18,744 bases of DNA, from positions 1 through 18,744 of the forward strand of contig UZAE01000755.1 in the NCBI GenBank assembly GCA_900617975.1, given 5' to 3'. A program made the position numbers and the translations under genes. Numbering within the stretch: the stretch's first letter is position 1; each line of letters opens with the position of its first letter. The stretch is from Rodentolepis nana (taxonomy: Eukaryota; Platyhelminthes; Cestoda; Cyclophyllidea; Hymenolepididae). Shown here piece after piece: positions 1 through 9,362 of this stretch. The notes under the pieces were generated by a model. It saw only the letters and a list, made by a program, of their open reading frames with translations, was not told where the DNA came from and ran no database searches.

Positions 1-1260
1 TTGGGAAAGTAGCTAATAGTGCTTCATTTGGAAAATAAAGAGAATTAAAAGGGGATGACAATGCAGAGTTTGTGTCGAGTCGAAGATGTTGTTTGTTTGT
101 AAATTCCAGACATAATTATTTACTGATTCTGTGTCAAATTAACTGATTTCCCTACAGCATAGTCCACTCAATTCGAGTACCCAAGCCCATGTCACCTCCT
201 CCATTCAATTCAGCATTTGTTTAGTCTCAGCTAAACCATCAAAGACCCGCACAGATAGGGGGGAGTGGTGGTGGGGGGGGGGGAGGACAATTTTGTTCTC
301 ACTCAAAATTTAATTAAACCGGCGTCTTCAAAACGGACTAATTTGTAATCCATGTGTCGCTTTCTAGAGAGCTTGTCCTAAATCGTAAATTTTCTCTGTT
401 TTACCTTTATGAAATAAGACGATTCCCCAAATTTGTCATCGATTTCAGAATAGGCTGCATTAGATTAGCATTCCTGTTGTGCTAGGCAAGCAGTTGTGAG
501 GGAACACATTTAAAGCAATTAGTATTATTATTTTTATTATTAATGTTAAAAATCTGCATTGATTTGATGGTCGAATAGGTGAATGTTCAGGACTCGGTTT
601 GTCATATGGTTCTACTTAATACGATTTATGTAAGCCCTGGATTCTGTTCTTTCTCATAAGAAATATAATTAACAAAACAATTTCCACGCCTCTGAAAGGC
701 CAATTTTGATGAGTTGGTCCATGGATTTCGGGATGGGCTCATGTCCGCCATATTCAGAACTAATTGATCAGCTAATTTTATTAAATTATTGATCACACAC
801 CATTTGGATTTATATGCATTTTTCAGACTTATGAAGGTATTTAAAGGTTGTCCAGGTTCAATCCGATAACTTTGAACTGTTTCAACGGATGCTTTGTTAT
901 CTCACCTAGAATTATTGCTAACAGTAAAAAATTTCTTCACAGAAAGTATTTGAATAGTTCATCGTATGGACAATTTCATAAGAATTTGTAGATTTTTCTC
1001 ACTTCTAAGATATTACCATTCATTTTGATATTGTTATAAAACTGTGTAAGCGACTTCTCTTTCCAAATGTAACATATAAATAATAAATTCCTGTTTTTCA
1101 TGTAATGGTTTTTTCTCCACGATTGTATTAACCTATTCTTTAAATACTGTAGTTGCTTCTAATCAGTGCTAAAGGGAAGCACATTAATTTTATTGACTGA
1201 TATAATGAACCAATTAACTTAAATATCATATATTGCGTTTAATATGCTTAATATTTTGTT
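1..1260. other. non-coding AT-rich stretch
   Basis: No gene is seen. The main landmark is a G-rich run at 258-288 (a G6 run, GGTGGTG, then a G11 run), which is a low-complexity tract on this strand and a polypyrimidine tract on the other. An acceptor-like pyrimidine stretch ending in AG at 157 is followed by about 50 open codons, but the translation runs straight into the G tract and has no recognisable content, so I do not call it an exon. Confidence 0.6.
258..288. repeat. poly-G tract
   Basis: Two G runs (258-263 and 273-283) are separated by AGTGGTGGT. The tract could form a G-quadruplex or act as a polypyrimidine tract on the minus strand. It is most simply a slippage-prone low-complexity run. 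Confidence 0.7.
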
Positions 1261-1729
1261 TAAATGAACAAAAAAGGCTGAAGTGCCTCTCACTTGTCGC
1301 ATTAAGCTCCCTCCAATTTATTTAATACCCCGCCGTTTAAGTGAAGGATTATCCCTTAATTACTGAGTAGAACTCGTCTGGGGAGGGGAGAGGCGAGCGT
1401 TTAAGAAAGCAGCATTTTGCCCACCCCAAAACCAATATGCAAATGGATCTTAAGCCTCTAAGCCTCTCCTACAATCTCTTCCCTATTCACCATCCTCCCT
1501 CCTCCCTCCTGCCCCCCCACCCTCCCATCCATTTAATTCGACCCCCTTTCGATCTCGTGGAGACTCCCTCTCGTTATTTTCGTATATATATACAGATATA
1601 CATATCTATCTCACCTTTTGTCTATTTCTCCTTCTTATTCTTTAAGGGGAGCAGCCGATCGTATTAATTTTCCCAATTAGGTTGGAGAAGGGTGAATGAA
1701 AAAGTGGAGGGATAAAGTGTGCATAATTT
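1261..1729. other. GC-richer non-coding block with pyrimidine tract and octamer
   Basis: This block is less AT-rich than its surroundings. It contains GGGGAGGGGAGAGGCG near 1380-1395, an ATGCAAAT octamer (the POU-factor consensus) at 1437-1444, a C/T-rich tract at about 1490-1530, and a short TA-rich run at about 1583-1604. It lies directly upstream of the ATG at 1730, so a promoter or 5' leader is conceivable. No TATA box or initiator stands out, and one octamer match in sequence of this composition is weak evidence. Confidence 0.3.
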
Positions 1730-1906
1730 ATGGAGGCGCAAAGAATGCACCGTAATGAAATGAGTGCTTGCCTCTTAGATAAAGCTGGAGTGGATCGAGT
1801 GGAGTGGGGTTTGAAGAAGGGAATAAGTGAACTAAACCGACCAAATAGAACAGACGAGTTAGTTTCTTTTGGCCTTTTTTGCTTTAAGTTCATAAGGGAA
1901 AGGTGA
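1730..1906 (+). CDS. possible small ORF or first coding exon ending at a splice donor
   Basis: The frame opens with ATG at 1730 just after an in-frame TAA and runs 58 codons to a TGA at 1904-1906. That TGA lies inside a consensus splice donor, AAAG|GTGAGT (cut after 1902), so the segment could instead be a 57-codon first exon with a 2-nt overhang. The product starts MEAQRMHRNE and is charged and mixed in composition, with no signal peptide, membrane segment or known motif. Codons have a purine bias in the first position. I found no convincing partner exon downstream, and an ORF this short is expected by chance in AT-rich DNA. Function unknown; low confidence. Confidence 0.2.
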   Translation: MEAQRMHRNEMSACLLDKAGVDRVEWGLKKGISELNRPNRTDELVSFGLFCFKFIRER

Positions 1907-2823
1907 GTGAAGATTTTCCTCTTTAAAGGATGGTTGGAGATTTGCTTACTTGAATTTTGGCAAATCTTAGTCGATGCTGGCAGCCACTTTAACGCCTTGC
2001 CCTTTGTAGGAGTTTTGGAAAAGACTTCTACCATTCAAGTCAAAACATTTTCGAGAATTGAACTGGTTAAATTAATAAACTTTAACAAACAGAACTCTTT
2101 TAGTGAAGAAAATACTTTATTCTGCTCATTTGATTTAAAAATTCCTGGAAATTTTCCTTCATTCCATACTGTCTATTTATTGTCATTGTTCTATTTCTCT
2201 CTGCGCTTTGCTGCTGACGTGAATATCTTTTGGGAAAAATTTTCAAGAAAGTATCCCAATGGACATTTTACATCTGGTTCCTCTGAAGAATTTACACTTT
2301 TCGGGGCAATTACTTCAAATTCGCCATGCCATTTGTAGTATATATTTGGTGCTTTTAATTGAAAAAAAATGATATTCTTTTTTTGCTATTGGAAAATGAA
2401 GCTGAAAGTCTCATATAAGCTTGGTAAATTTTTCCGGGAACACCGACGATACAAACATAATGTTGTTAAATCCAATCAGAATAAAAGATAACAACCATCA
2501 AGACTGGTACTCTCTAGCACAAAATTGTGCTCTTAGAACCAGTGGCATTGGAATCCGATTGCCAATTGGAAATAATGGAATTGAGGAAATTTGGTGATTG
2601 AATAATGACTGTTAAAGTGAAATTGAAAAACTCTATCACGGTAGACAAATCGCAGATTCCAGTTTCTTTCTGCAAATTCTTGAAGGTGATTGTTTTTTTT
2701 TAAAATTTAAGCATCATTAGAGTAACTGGTCCTTGCATACTCTCCCCTGCATGAGCAGAGCAAAATTCACTCACCAAAAACAATAATTCCCTTTAACTTA
2801 GTTTTCATAATAAGGCATTCGTC
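1907..2823. other. no supported gene; one chance-length open frame
   Basis: A plus-strand frame is open from about 1907 to a TAG at 2336-2338, about 143 codons. It begins at a GTG rather than an ATG, has no splice acceptor at its left edge, and its composition (Phe, Leu, Ser, Asn) is what AT-rich random sequence gives. A minus-strand frame is open across part of the same stretch (1642-2034). From 2340 to the first retroposon I see only AT-rich sequence. Confidence 0.5.
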
Positions 2824-2838
2824 AATGTAATGTCGCCT

Positions 2839-3141
2839 GGGGTGTGCGATAGACTTACCTCCACGTGGTTCACCCTGGTCAACGTATATTCATACGGCAA
2901 AAAAGTCTATTAACTGGCAGTTGACTTCTCACTTCAAACTACCATCACCCCACTGTATGTCATATTCGACTATTTTCACAGTACTCACCTCACCTTTCAT
3001 CTACCTTTAAAACACTCTTCTATTCCCCCCCCCCTCTTAATTTTTTTTCACTTTGATGTTCTTTCTCCTCTGTGAAGCTCGAAGTCAACTAAAGGGCTAA
3101 TGGTAGCTATCAAAACGTCTGCCATTTGATATAGGTAAATA
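2839..3141 (+). mobile_element. SINE-like retroposon, copy A (full length)
   Basis: This 303-bp copy serves as the reference for the family. It is bounded by 15-bp direct repeats, AATGTAATGTCGCCT (2824-2838) and AATGTAATGCTGCCT (3142-3156), with 13 of 15 bases matching. The order is: GGGG start; head stem ATAGACTT (2849-2856) pairing with AAGTCTAT (2903-2910); inner hairpin CGTAT-ATTC-ATACG (2883-2896); AGTTGACTTC (2919-2928), whose exact reverse complement lies at 3081-3090; a pyrimidine-rich body with a poly-C run near 3027-3037; and an AT-rich tail. There are no terminal inverted repeats and no meaningful ORF, so it is non-autonomous. Variable target duplications plus a simple tail imply LINE-type target-primed insertion. 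No clear A and B box pair was found, so the promoter type is unresolved. Confidence 0.85.
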
Positions 3142-3349
3142 AATGTAATGCTGCCTATTACTGAAATATTTATTTCCACAATGTGTTATTCTGCAAGTAA
3201 AACTAAACAAAAATCAGTTTACTGGGTTTCTCAAACACGCAGAATCGTGTAGGAGGTGAAGTATGTAGGTAGATAGACACAAAGAGAAGGAAAATCCGGG
3301 AAGTGTAATCTCTGTTAATCTGAAGCAACAGAAGCAACATAAGAAAAAA

Positions 3350-3439
3350 ATGGTCGAAAGACGAAGTTTCTACAGTAGCAGCCTACCGCCTTCTCCGCCT
3401 CGTACGCTCGCACACGCACACACAGGTTGGTGGTGGTGA
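3350..3439 (+). CDS. possible tiny ORF in a CpG-rich patch
   Basis: An ATG in a favourable context (run of A before, G after) opens a 29-codon frame starting MVERRSFYSSSLPPSPPRT and ending at TGA 3437-3439. The frame crosses a locally GC- and CpG-rich stretch (about 3385-3420), unusual for this window, then a CA-rich and a GA-rich run. A weak donor-like CAG|GTTGGT at about 3422-3430 could make it a first exon. It could equally be a small CpG patch with no coding role. Low confidence. Confidence 0.15.
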   Translation: MVERRSFYSSSLPPSPPRTLAHAHTGWWW

Positions 3440-4847
3440 GAGAGAGACTTCGATAAAGAAACGAGATTTTTCTGCTTTTTTCTTCTTTTCTCACGTTACA
3501 GCAAACTAATTTAGGCTGTAATGGAAATTGTCTAAATTGTTATTAAGTATTAATAATTTGTCAAATGCGGTTAATGGAATTACTAAATTGATAATAAAAA
3601 GCACTTAGAATTCCGGTGGCGCAGTAATCACGCCACGTGCATGCTTGTTGAATCAGAAATCCAAAAATCGATACTTATTGATGTATACTCGACGACTTGA
3701 CTAGTCAACCGCTCTGTTTAACTTTCAGCAACGAGATGGGTGACACGACAAGAGTTCCACATAGGAGAGGCTTCTGTATACCTTCCTCCTTCCTACTTTC
3801 TCCAGAAAGGTTTGGGTTGCTTCCTGAATTAAAGCAAGCTATAATGATTAAACTTTACAAACCTGTTGTATGAAAGCTACTTCTCATGTGCGCATTAAAA
3901 GTGCACATTCTACTCAGCATTTCTTCTGTACTCTCAGTAATATTTTTTGTCTGCGTTTAGACATCGAAATCTTTTTTTTCAACTACTCCCATACCAGAAG
4001 TGCGCATTTCAGTACTGAGACTGGAGTCTAGATGAAGTAAAATGATACCTACTGCAATATTCTACTTCAAGTGATAATGTAACCGTTTTTGCCGGCTCAA
4101 TCTTCTCTGTTTGAGGGCTTAAATCTTAGCCTTTTCAACCCACCCCTGTACTTGAATCCTTAAGTTGATTCTCCTTTGATTCTAGGCAATCAAATTGAAG
4201 TGAAAATTAAAAGCTGATGAATAGAGGCCAACACTACTCGAAAAGGACAACTTTTTGGTAATCTAAGCTTTTAATGCAAACAATGTTAGTGTTTTATTAA
4301 TTTTGGAACGTCGTTTATCAATGCATGAACTTTGTTTATATCACTTCCACCTGTCAACCTATACAGGCAAAATCTAATCGAGAAATATGTCAGGCCCATT
4401 TGGTTGTTTATTATTAGCTCACTTTAAGTCTTTCTGATTTTGCAATTTTTGAATATTTATTTATTTCAAGGCATAATTTTTAAGTGTTGAGTAAAAAAGC
4501 GTTTCCATTTTACATTTGTTTATTTTAACCCAAAAAATGGTTCTATAGGAAAAATCAATAATGTTCATTCATGAAAAACTAAACTTGACCTTTTATTGCT
4601 AATTATTCATAACGCTCGCATATTATTTAAGTTGTGCTAAATTGCTCGTCGCCAACATTCGCAATTTTTGGGTAAAGCTAATAATTTTACAACAGATTCG
4701 ATCTGTATGCTATATTCTGCAAGCTGTTTTCGTATTTAAAGCTATTTAAACTTGGGAAGAAAGAAAGTTAAGCTTTGCAATTATCATTGAATAAGTGCGG
4801 AACGATGATTGAAAAAAAACAAAAAACCTACCTTTTCCCATTCTTTG
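3440..4847. other. non-coding AT-rich stretch
   Basis: No gene is seen. A short hairpin, GTGGCG (3616-3621) pairing with CGCCAC (3631-3636), sits in a stretch that superficially resembles a tRNA A box. A pyrimidine tract ending in CTAG near 4192 looks like a splice acceptor, but all three frames close quickly after it. Confidence 0.6.
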
Positions 4848-4860
4848 TCACCGAGTACTG

Positions 4861-5295
4861 TTTATTTGTATCCAATGGCAGGCGTTTCGATAGTTATCAT
4901 TGGCCCTTTAGCTGACTTCGGCCTTCTTAGAGGGGAAGAACATCCAAGTGACAAAAAGTAGAGAGGGGGAACAGAAGAGTAATTCACAGATGTAAAAGAG
5001 ACAGAAGGACACAAAGGCAGATAAAAGGTAAGATGAGTACTGTGAAAGGGGTCGAATATGACCAGTGCAGTGGGGTGATGATAGTTTGAAGTCAGAAGTC
5101 AACTCCAGGGGGGTCTGAAAGGGGTCGAATATGACAACCAGGGGGGTCGTGGTAGAGTAAGGGGTCGAATATGACAACCAGGGGGGTCGTGGTAGTTTGT
5201 AGTTAGAATCCAACTGTCGGTTCAAAGACCTTTTTGCCGTATGAGTATACGTTGCCCAGGGTGCACCACGTGGAGGTAAGTCTATCACATACCCC
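4861..5295 (-). mobile_element. SINE-like retroposon, copy B (internally expanded)
   Basis: This is a reverse-oriented 435-bp copy, about 130 bp longer than the others. The head is at the right end, starting GGGGTATGTGATAG when read on the minus strand. Flanking repeats TCACCGAGTACTG (4848-4860) and TCACCAATTGCTG (5296-5308) match at 10 of 13 bases, so this is probably an older insertion. The extra length comes from internal duplication: a 40-bp unit repeats at 5121-5160 and 5161-5200 with its first 35 bases identical, and its core GGGGTCGAATATGAC recurs at 5048-5062. An open minus-strand frame of 137 codons across the element (4908-5321) is a by-product of the repeat, not a gene. The head stem and the long-range stem are both degraded here. 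Confidence 0.85.
5121..5200. repeat. 40-bp tandem duplication inside copy B
   Basis: Two adjacent 40-bp units start GGGGTCGAATATGACAACCA. The first 35 bases are identical and only the last few differ. A third, partial match lies at 5048-5062. The units derive from the retroposon's own mid-section (the region around TCATATTCGAC in element orientation). Confidence 0.9.
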
Positions 5296-5308
5296 TCACC
5301 AATTGCTG

Positions 5309-6034
5309 TAGTATTGACCATATTGATTTTTGTTAAAAACTTGAAATTTACACAAGGAAACTGTGTGTAATTGGAACATACGTATATTACGAAAATTCAA
5401 TTTAATTGACTCATTAGTTGAGCTTAAAGCATGCATAGTTAGGGGGTTGGCAGCGTTTATTATCCACCTTAACTAAAAAAGTGTTTACTATTGTGGCCAT
5501 GAAAGAAAAATGTTTACTCATTGTTTCAATGTTTGTCAACGTTACTGACAGAAAGTGTATAGTATGCAGGGTACCAACAGGGGAACACATTAAAGGCTCT
5601 TCACACTTAGACCCCAGTAGACAGCGGGGCAGGTATTGAATAAATGCTGTAAGCAATTGAAAATCGGAACGGAAATAGAAATATGATTTGGCCAATATAG
5701 AAGTAGGGAGAAAATGAGATCTCCTGTTGTAAAAGATCCATGTAATACATCGACTAGTCAAAATCATAAATCTTTGTATGCCATCATTCACATACCTTTA
5801 TTAGCAAAAAAATAGTTTTACTTAGGGGGTGAATTTTACTAGAAAATATTGCCGGAAAAGACTTTTTAACTAGAATCTGTATAATTTCCTTAGTAAGAGT
5901 GTTAAGCGAGCGCTTTTAGGAATCGATTTCAGTCCCGTTTTGGGATAATTTTTGCCACTTCTCTAGTAGGAGTACTAAAACCAGCATTTTGCAAGAAGCT
6001 AACTCACTCATTTAAAATTCGTATCTTTCAAATT
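5309..6034. other. no firm gene; one unsupported minus-strand ORF
   Basis: Apart from the minus-strand frame at 5414-5797, entered separately, nothing stands out between copies B and C. Confidence 0.5.
5414..5797 (-). CDS. uncertain ORF of about 127 codons
   Basis: The minus-strand frame is open from just after a TAA to a stop at 5414-5416. The first ATG comes several codons in. On the minus strand the left edge could be a splice acceptor, since a T-rich run leads to AATAAAG, but the same bases also spell a donor (AAG|GTATGT). The product has scattered cysteines, including a segment CEEPLMCSPVGTLHTIHF, with no motif I recognise. Length and composition are near what chance gives at this AT content. 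Recorded for completeness only. Confidence 0.1.
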   Translation of the reverse strand, partial: RYVNDGIQRFMILTSRCITWIFYNRRSHFLPTSILAKSYFYFRSDFQLLTAFIQYLPRCLLGSKCEEPLMCSPVGTLHTIHFLSVTLTNIETMSKHFSFMATIVNTFLVKVDNKRCQPPNYACFKLN

Positions 6035-6047
6035 ATTTTCAATGGAT

Positions 6048-6360
6048 GGGGTGTGCTATAGACCTGCCTCCAGGTGGTGCACGGCAAAAAGTCTATAAAC
6101 CGGCAGTTGACTTCTGACTTCAAACTACCATTATCCGACTCTATGTCATATTTGAACCCTTCCATAGTACTCATCTTAACTTTTCTCTGCCTTTGTGTCT
6201 GTCAGTCTGTCTCTATTACATCTGTGAGTCATTATTCTGTCCTCCCCCCCCCCCCCTAGAATCTTTGTCACCTTGATGTCACTCATCCCCTCTGTGAAAC
6301 CCGAAGTCATCCAAAAGGCCAATGATAGCTATCAAAACGCCTGCAATTTGAAATAAATTA
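6048..6360 (+). mobile_element. SINE-like retroposon, copy C (head deletion)
   Basis: This forward copy of about 313 bp is flanked by ATTTTCAATGGAT (6035-6047) and ATTTTCAATGGGT (6361-6373), 12 of 13 matching. Relative to other copies it lacks about 22 bp between GTGGTGCA and CGGCAAAA, which removes the inner head hairpin. The antisense splice-donor motif and one arm of the long-range stem are also mutated. It carries the longest poly-C run of the family (about 6244-6256) and a perfect GATAGCTATC palindrome near the 3' end (6324-6333). Confidence 0.85.
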
Positions 6361-6373
6361 ATTTTCAATGGGT

Positions 6374-8335
6374 GCATTTATTAAGTCTTTCAAAGTTACA
6401 AAACATTTCATTACGTTTGTGCTGGATGAATAGGTTCTAGATCTTGCCGCATAGATAAGGTGTAATTTTAACTTACTCACTTTTACAACGTTCCTTTGAG
6501 GCGAATTTAAAAACTACCCAAACTCACACACACACACAAAGCATTTCTTTCACTGCAGTATTTTTCCACCCAGGTATTTGAAAGAGTTATCCTTTACACA
6601 AGCGGATTTGCATTCATTGCTCTCTACTCCATTCAAAAGGCTGTCAAAATGTTGTCTTGTAAAAAACATTCATGTTTGTGACATTCAAGCTCTTCCCTCT
6701 ATTTACCCCAACGTCTGAATGGCAGCCTCTATGCTTTTGTCACAATTGTTCTTGCAAAATGAGCAGTTTAAACTTAATTCTGAATGAAATGGTGAACTAT
6801 TGCTTTCAACAAACCGGAATAGTGAATTAAAACAAATTATTTAAATTTGAAACATTTTGTGCAACCGCTTGATGCATAAGCCAATAAACAGTCTCGCAAA
6901 TCTGTTCCATTATTAGCGTTGAATAATAAAAATGATTTTATCCGAGGAAAGTTTAATTGTCACCTTATTAGTAATATCCTAAATTGTAGAGCCCTTGCTT
7001 TTCATAGTTATCGAGTAAAGTTTATTATTGCCAATTCTGGCTTTAAATGATTTTTTGATATGTGGCGCTAATTAAAGGATAGCGTTTGGGAATTCAGATA
7101 ACTAAAAACTAAAGCCATATTCTATGCTCCTTATTCTACTAGACAACAATATACTAAGTTGTTGAATGAGATATGAATCGGAACTTATTGTATAACACTT
7201 CTGATCGAATCTATAAGTTGAAGGAATTTGCCAAATTACTCCCATTGATTTGAAGGCAGTGGAGAACTCTATATTTCGACTAAAAGATTTAGGAGAGCAC
7301 GTTTCAGTCCCGTGCTAAATTGAGCTATTGTATGATTTCCTATTTAAGAAAAACTCATTCGCATGTTCAAACTATCATCTGTCCATTAGAAATGACATGG
7401 ATCTCAATTCAAGCTGCTGACGAGTAACCATCACCCAAAAACTTAATGGGAGGATACTAATGTTTGAACTTTGAAACCTTAAACTGTGGTACAGTTAACT
7501 ATGTGTTTCTTTAAATAAGGAAGATTTTAGTTGTGGCATCTAGGCCCACACTGCCTGACCACACCATAAATTCATATTACCTAAGTGAGATTCATGGAAG
7601 ACTCATTGCCACTAGCATTTTGTATCTTTATGTGGCACACTGATAAACTTACGAGTGCTTGAAGAAAGTGAATTACAGACTATCTTTATCCTATCTACCT
7701 CTTAACCACCTCATTGGACGGTTTGGCAGGGTTCAGCGATTAAAACAATCGATTTTATCATTTTCCATGGATAATAATAAATGAAACATCGGCACTTATA
7801 TCTTAGCTGTGGTGCCCAACAGCTGATGGCTTAAGTTGCGAAGTTATAATCGCATTCTTATGACCAACTTCAAAGTTTCAACATGTTTTTTGAGTCTCGT
7901 GGGTGGTAAATACCCTAATAATTATTAACTTACAAAGTACTATCCAAATAAAAGAAGTTATAAACTACTTTATATGTATGCATTCAAAAATACTTATACA
8001 TATATATATTTATATAAATTTAATTTGTTTTTTATCTTTTTATTAATTTTGATCAAATAATTATTTTGATTTTTAATTTTGAGGAAATTTATCAATGGGG
8101 CTTCAAGATATGTTTTGGCAAATCTGGATAATTTATACAAATTTGTCTAATTATGTAATAGAAAACTGTCTGAAAATTTAAGTTGCAAGCAGATGTTATA
8201 AATTTTAACCTTATTTATACCATTTGTAATAATTAATATCATAAATAACATTTCATCACAATAGCTGTCGTATGGACAATATAGACTTACCCTATAAACA
8301 AACTGTTGATTGGTACCTTTATTTTGTATAATTCG
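6374..8335. other. non-coding AT-rich stretch
   Basis: No gene is supported. It contains a (CA)7 microsatellite at 6525-6538, a TA-rich run near 7995-8020, and a nearly perfect AT palindrome (ATCAAATAA / TTATTTTGAT, 8052-8070). The slightly GC-richer part near 7520-7740 has only short open frames on either strand. Confidence 0.6.
6525..6538. repeat. (CA)7 microsatellite
   Basis: Seven uninterrupted CA units. Confidence 0.9.
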
Positions 8336-8347
8336 ATATGTTACTTG

Positions 8348-8656
8348 GGGGGTGCGCGATAGACTTACCTACACTTGGTGCAGCCTGGGCAACGTATACT
8401 CATACGACAAAAAAGTCCATAAACTGACAGTTGACTTCAAACTACCATGATTCGACTGTATGTCATATTCAACCAATTCCATAGAACTCACCTTACCTTT
8501 TTTACCTTTGTATTTATCTCTCTTGCATCTGTGTATCACTCTTCTGCTTCCCCTCACGAATTTCGCTTACTTTGATGTTTCTCCTCACTGTGAAGCCCGA
8601 AGTCAACTAAAGGGATAGTAAAAATTATCATAAAGCCTGCCATTTGACATAAATAA
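8348..8656 (+). mobile_element. SINE-like retroposon, copy D (full length)
   Basis: This 309-bp forward copy lies between perfect 12-bp direct repeats ATATGTTACTTG (8336-8347 and 8657-8668), so its ends are well fixed. The inner head hairpin and the AGTTGACTTC / GAAGTCAACT long-range pair are intact. The outer head stem has one mismatch, and CACGTG is mutated to CACTTG. It shares with copy E the absence of the 7-bp TCACTTC segment after GTTGACTTC, which groups D and E as a subfamily. A 62-codon minus-strand frame inside it is not a gene. Confidence 0.9.
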
Positions 8657-8668
8657 ATATGTTACTTG

Positions 8669-9298
8669 CATAGATAAGATTTCCGCTCGTGAACTGATAC
8701 TCTTTTACTGGGTAACGTAATGGTGTCTCGCCACTCCTATCAAGCTTTAATACTTTCATAGCAATCACGAATTTCTTGTGTTTTATAGATTTAGAATAGC
8801 TATTTTAGCTATTTATTAATGAATTTAGCCTCCTTCCTACCTTGCACAACTTGTGAAATATCAAAATTACCACTACCTGACAGTTCCCTTTTCATGAAGC
8901 ATCAATTTTTGCAAGGATCTTTGCATACATATATATTGGAAAAAATCTTACATGGAATGTAGTTTTGATGGACAAGACTTCTTTAACGGCTCCATGAGGT
9001 CCCAAGTCAAGCATTACCTCCTTTTATCAAATGAAATCTTCACCATTTAATTATTTCCCATTTAAATTACATTAAGCTTCAGTTAATAGCTCATTTAAAC
9101 TAATTTTTAGGGTTTATTGAATTAAGAGTATTATCCCAATTATGAGCCCAATTACTAGGCTTTGGAAGAAAGGAAGATAAGTCTTGACTTAATCTCAACA
9201 ATCCTCTTCGGCAAAATCTCCAGGCATATAATGACTTCCAAAATTACTTATGCCACCTCAGCAGTATCCAGAAAACAAAACAAATAGAGTTAATAACG
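8669..9298. other. non-coding stretch downstream of the candidate terminal exon
   Basis: AT-rich sequence with no open frame worth reporting. Its right end (about 9269-9285) is A/C-rich on this strand and therefore T/GT-rich on the minus strand, where it could act as the downstream element of the poly(A) signal at 9299-9304. Confidence 0.5.
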
Positions 9299-9304
9299 TT
9301 TATT
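9299..9304 (-). terminator. candidate poly(A) signal AATAAA
   Basis: On the minus strand AATAAA lies about 60 nt after the TAG of the candidate terminal exon (9363-9365) and is followed by a T/GT-rich tract (minus-strand reading of about 9269-9285). This is the expected order for a metazoan cleavage and polyadenylation site. AATAAA is common in AT-rich DNA, so it counts only together with the exon. Confidence 0.4.
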
Positions 9305-9362
9305 ACAGCCTTATGACCACCGACCAAGAAAGCTTAGTCACCAAAATATAATTAGAGTAATG

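Noticed and set aside
1642..2034. 130-codon minus-strand ORF
   Set aside because: It overlaps a plus-strand candidate with a consensus donor, and has no splice sites or motif of its own.
1907..2338. 143-codon plus-strand ORF
   Set aside because: It starts at GTG, has no acceptor, shows AT-driven composition, and a minus-strand frame is open over part of the same stretch. Its length is within chance for this window.
2839..3141. MITE (non-autonomous DNA transposon) interpretation of the repeat
   Set aside because: The ends are unrelated (GGGGTG versus an AT-rich tail), there are no terminal inverted repeats, and target duplications vary in length and sequence.
3613..3660. tRNA-like stretch with an A-box-like TGGCGCAGT
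   Set aside because: There is no matching B box at the expected distance and no cloverleaf. A simple GTGGCG/CGCCAC hairpin explains the resemblance.
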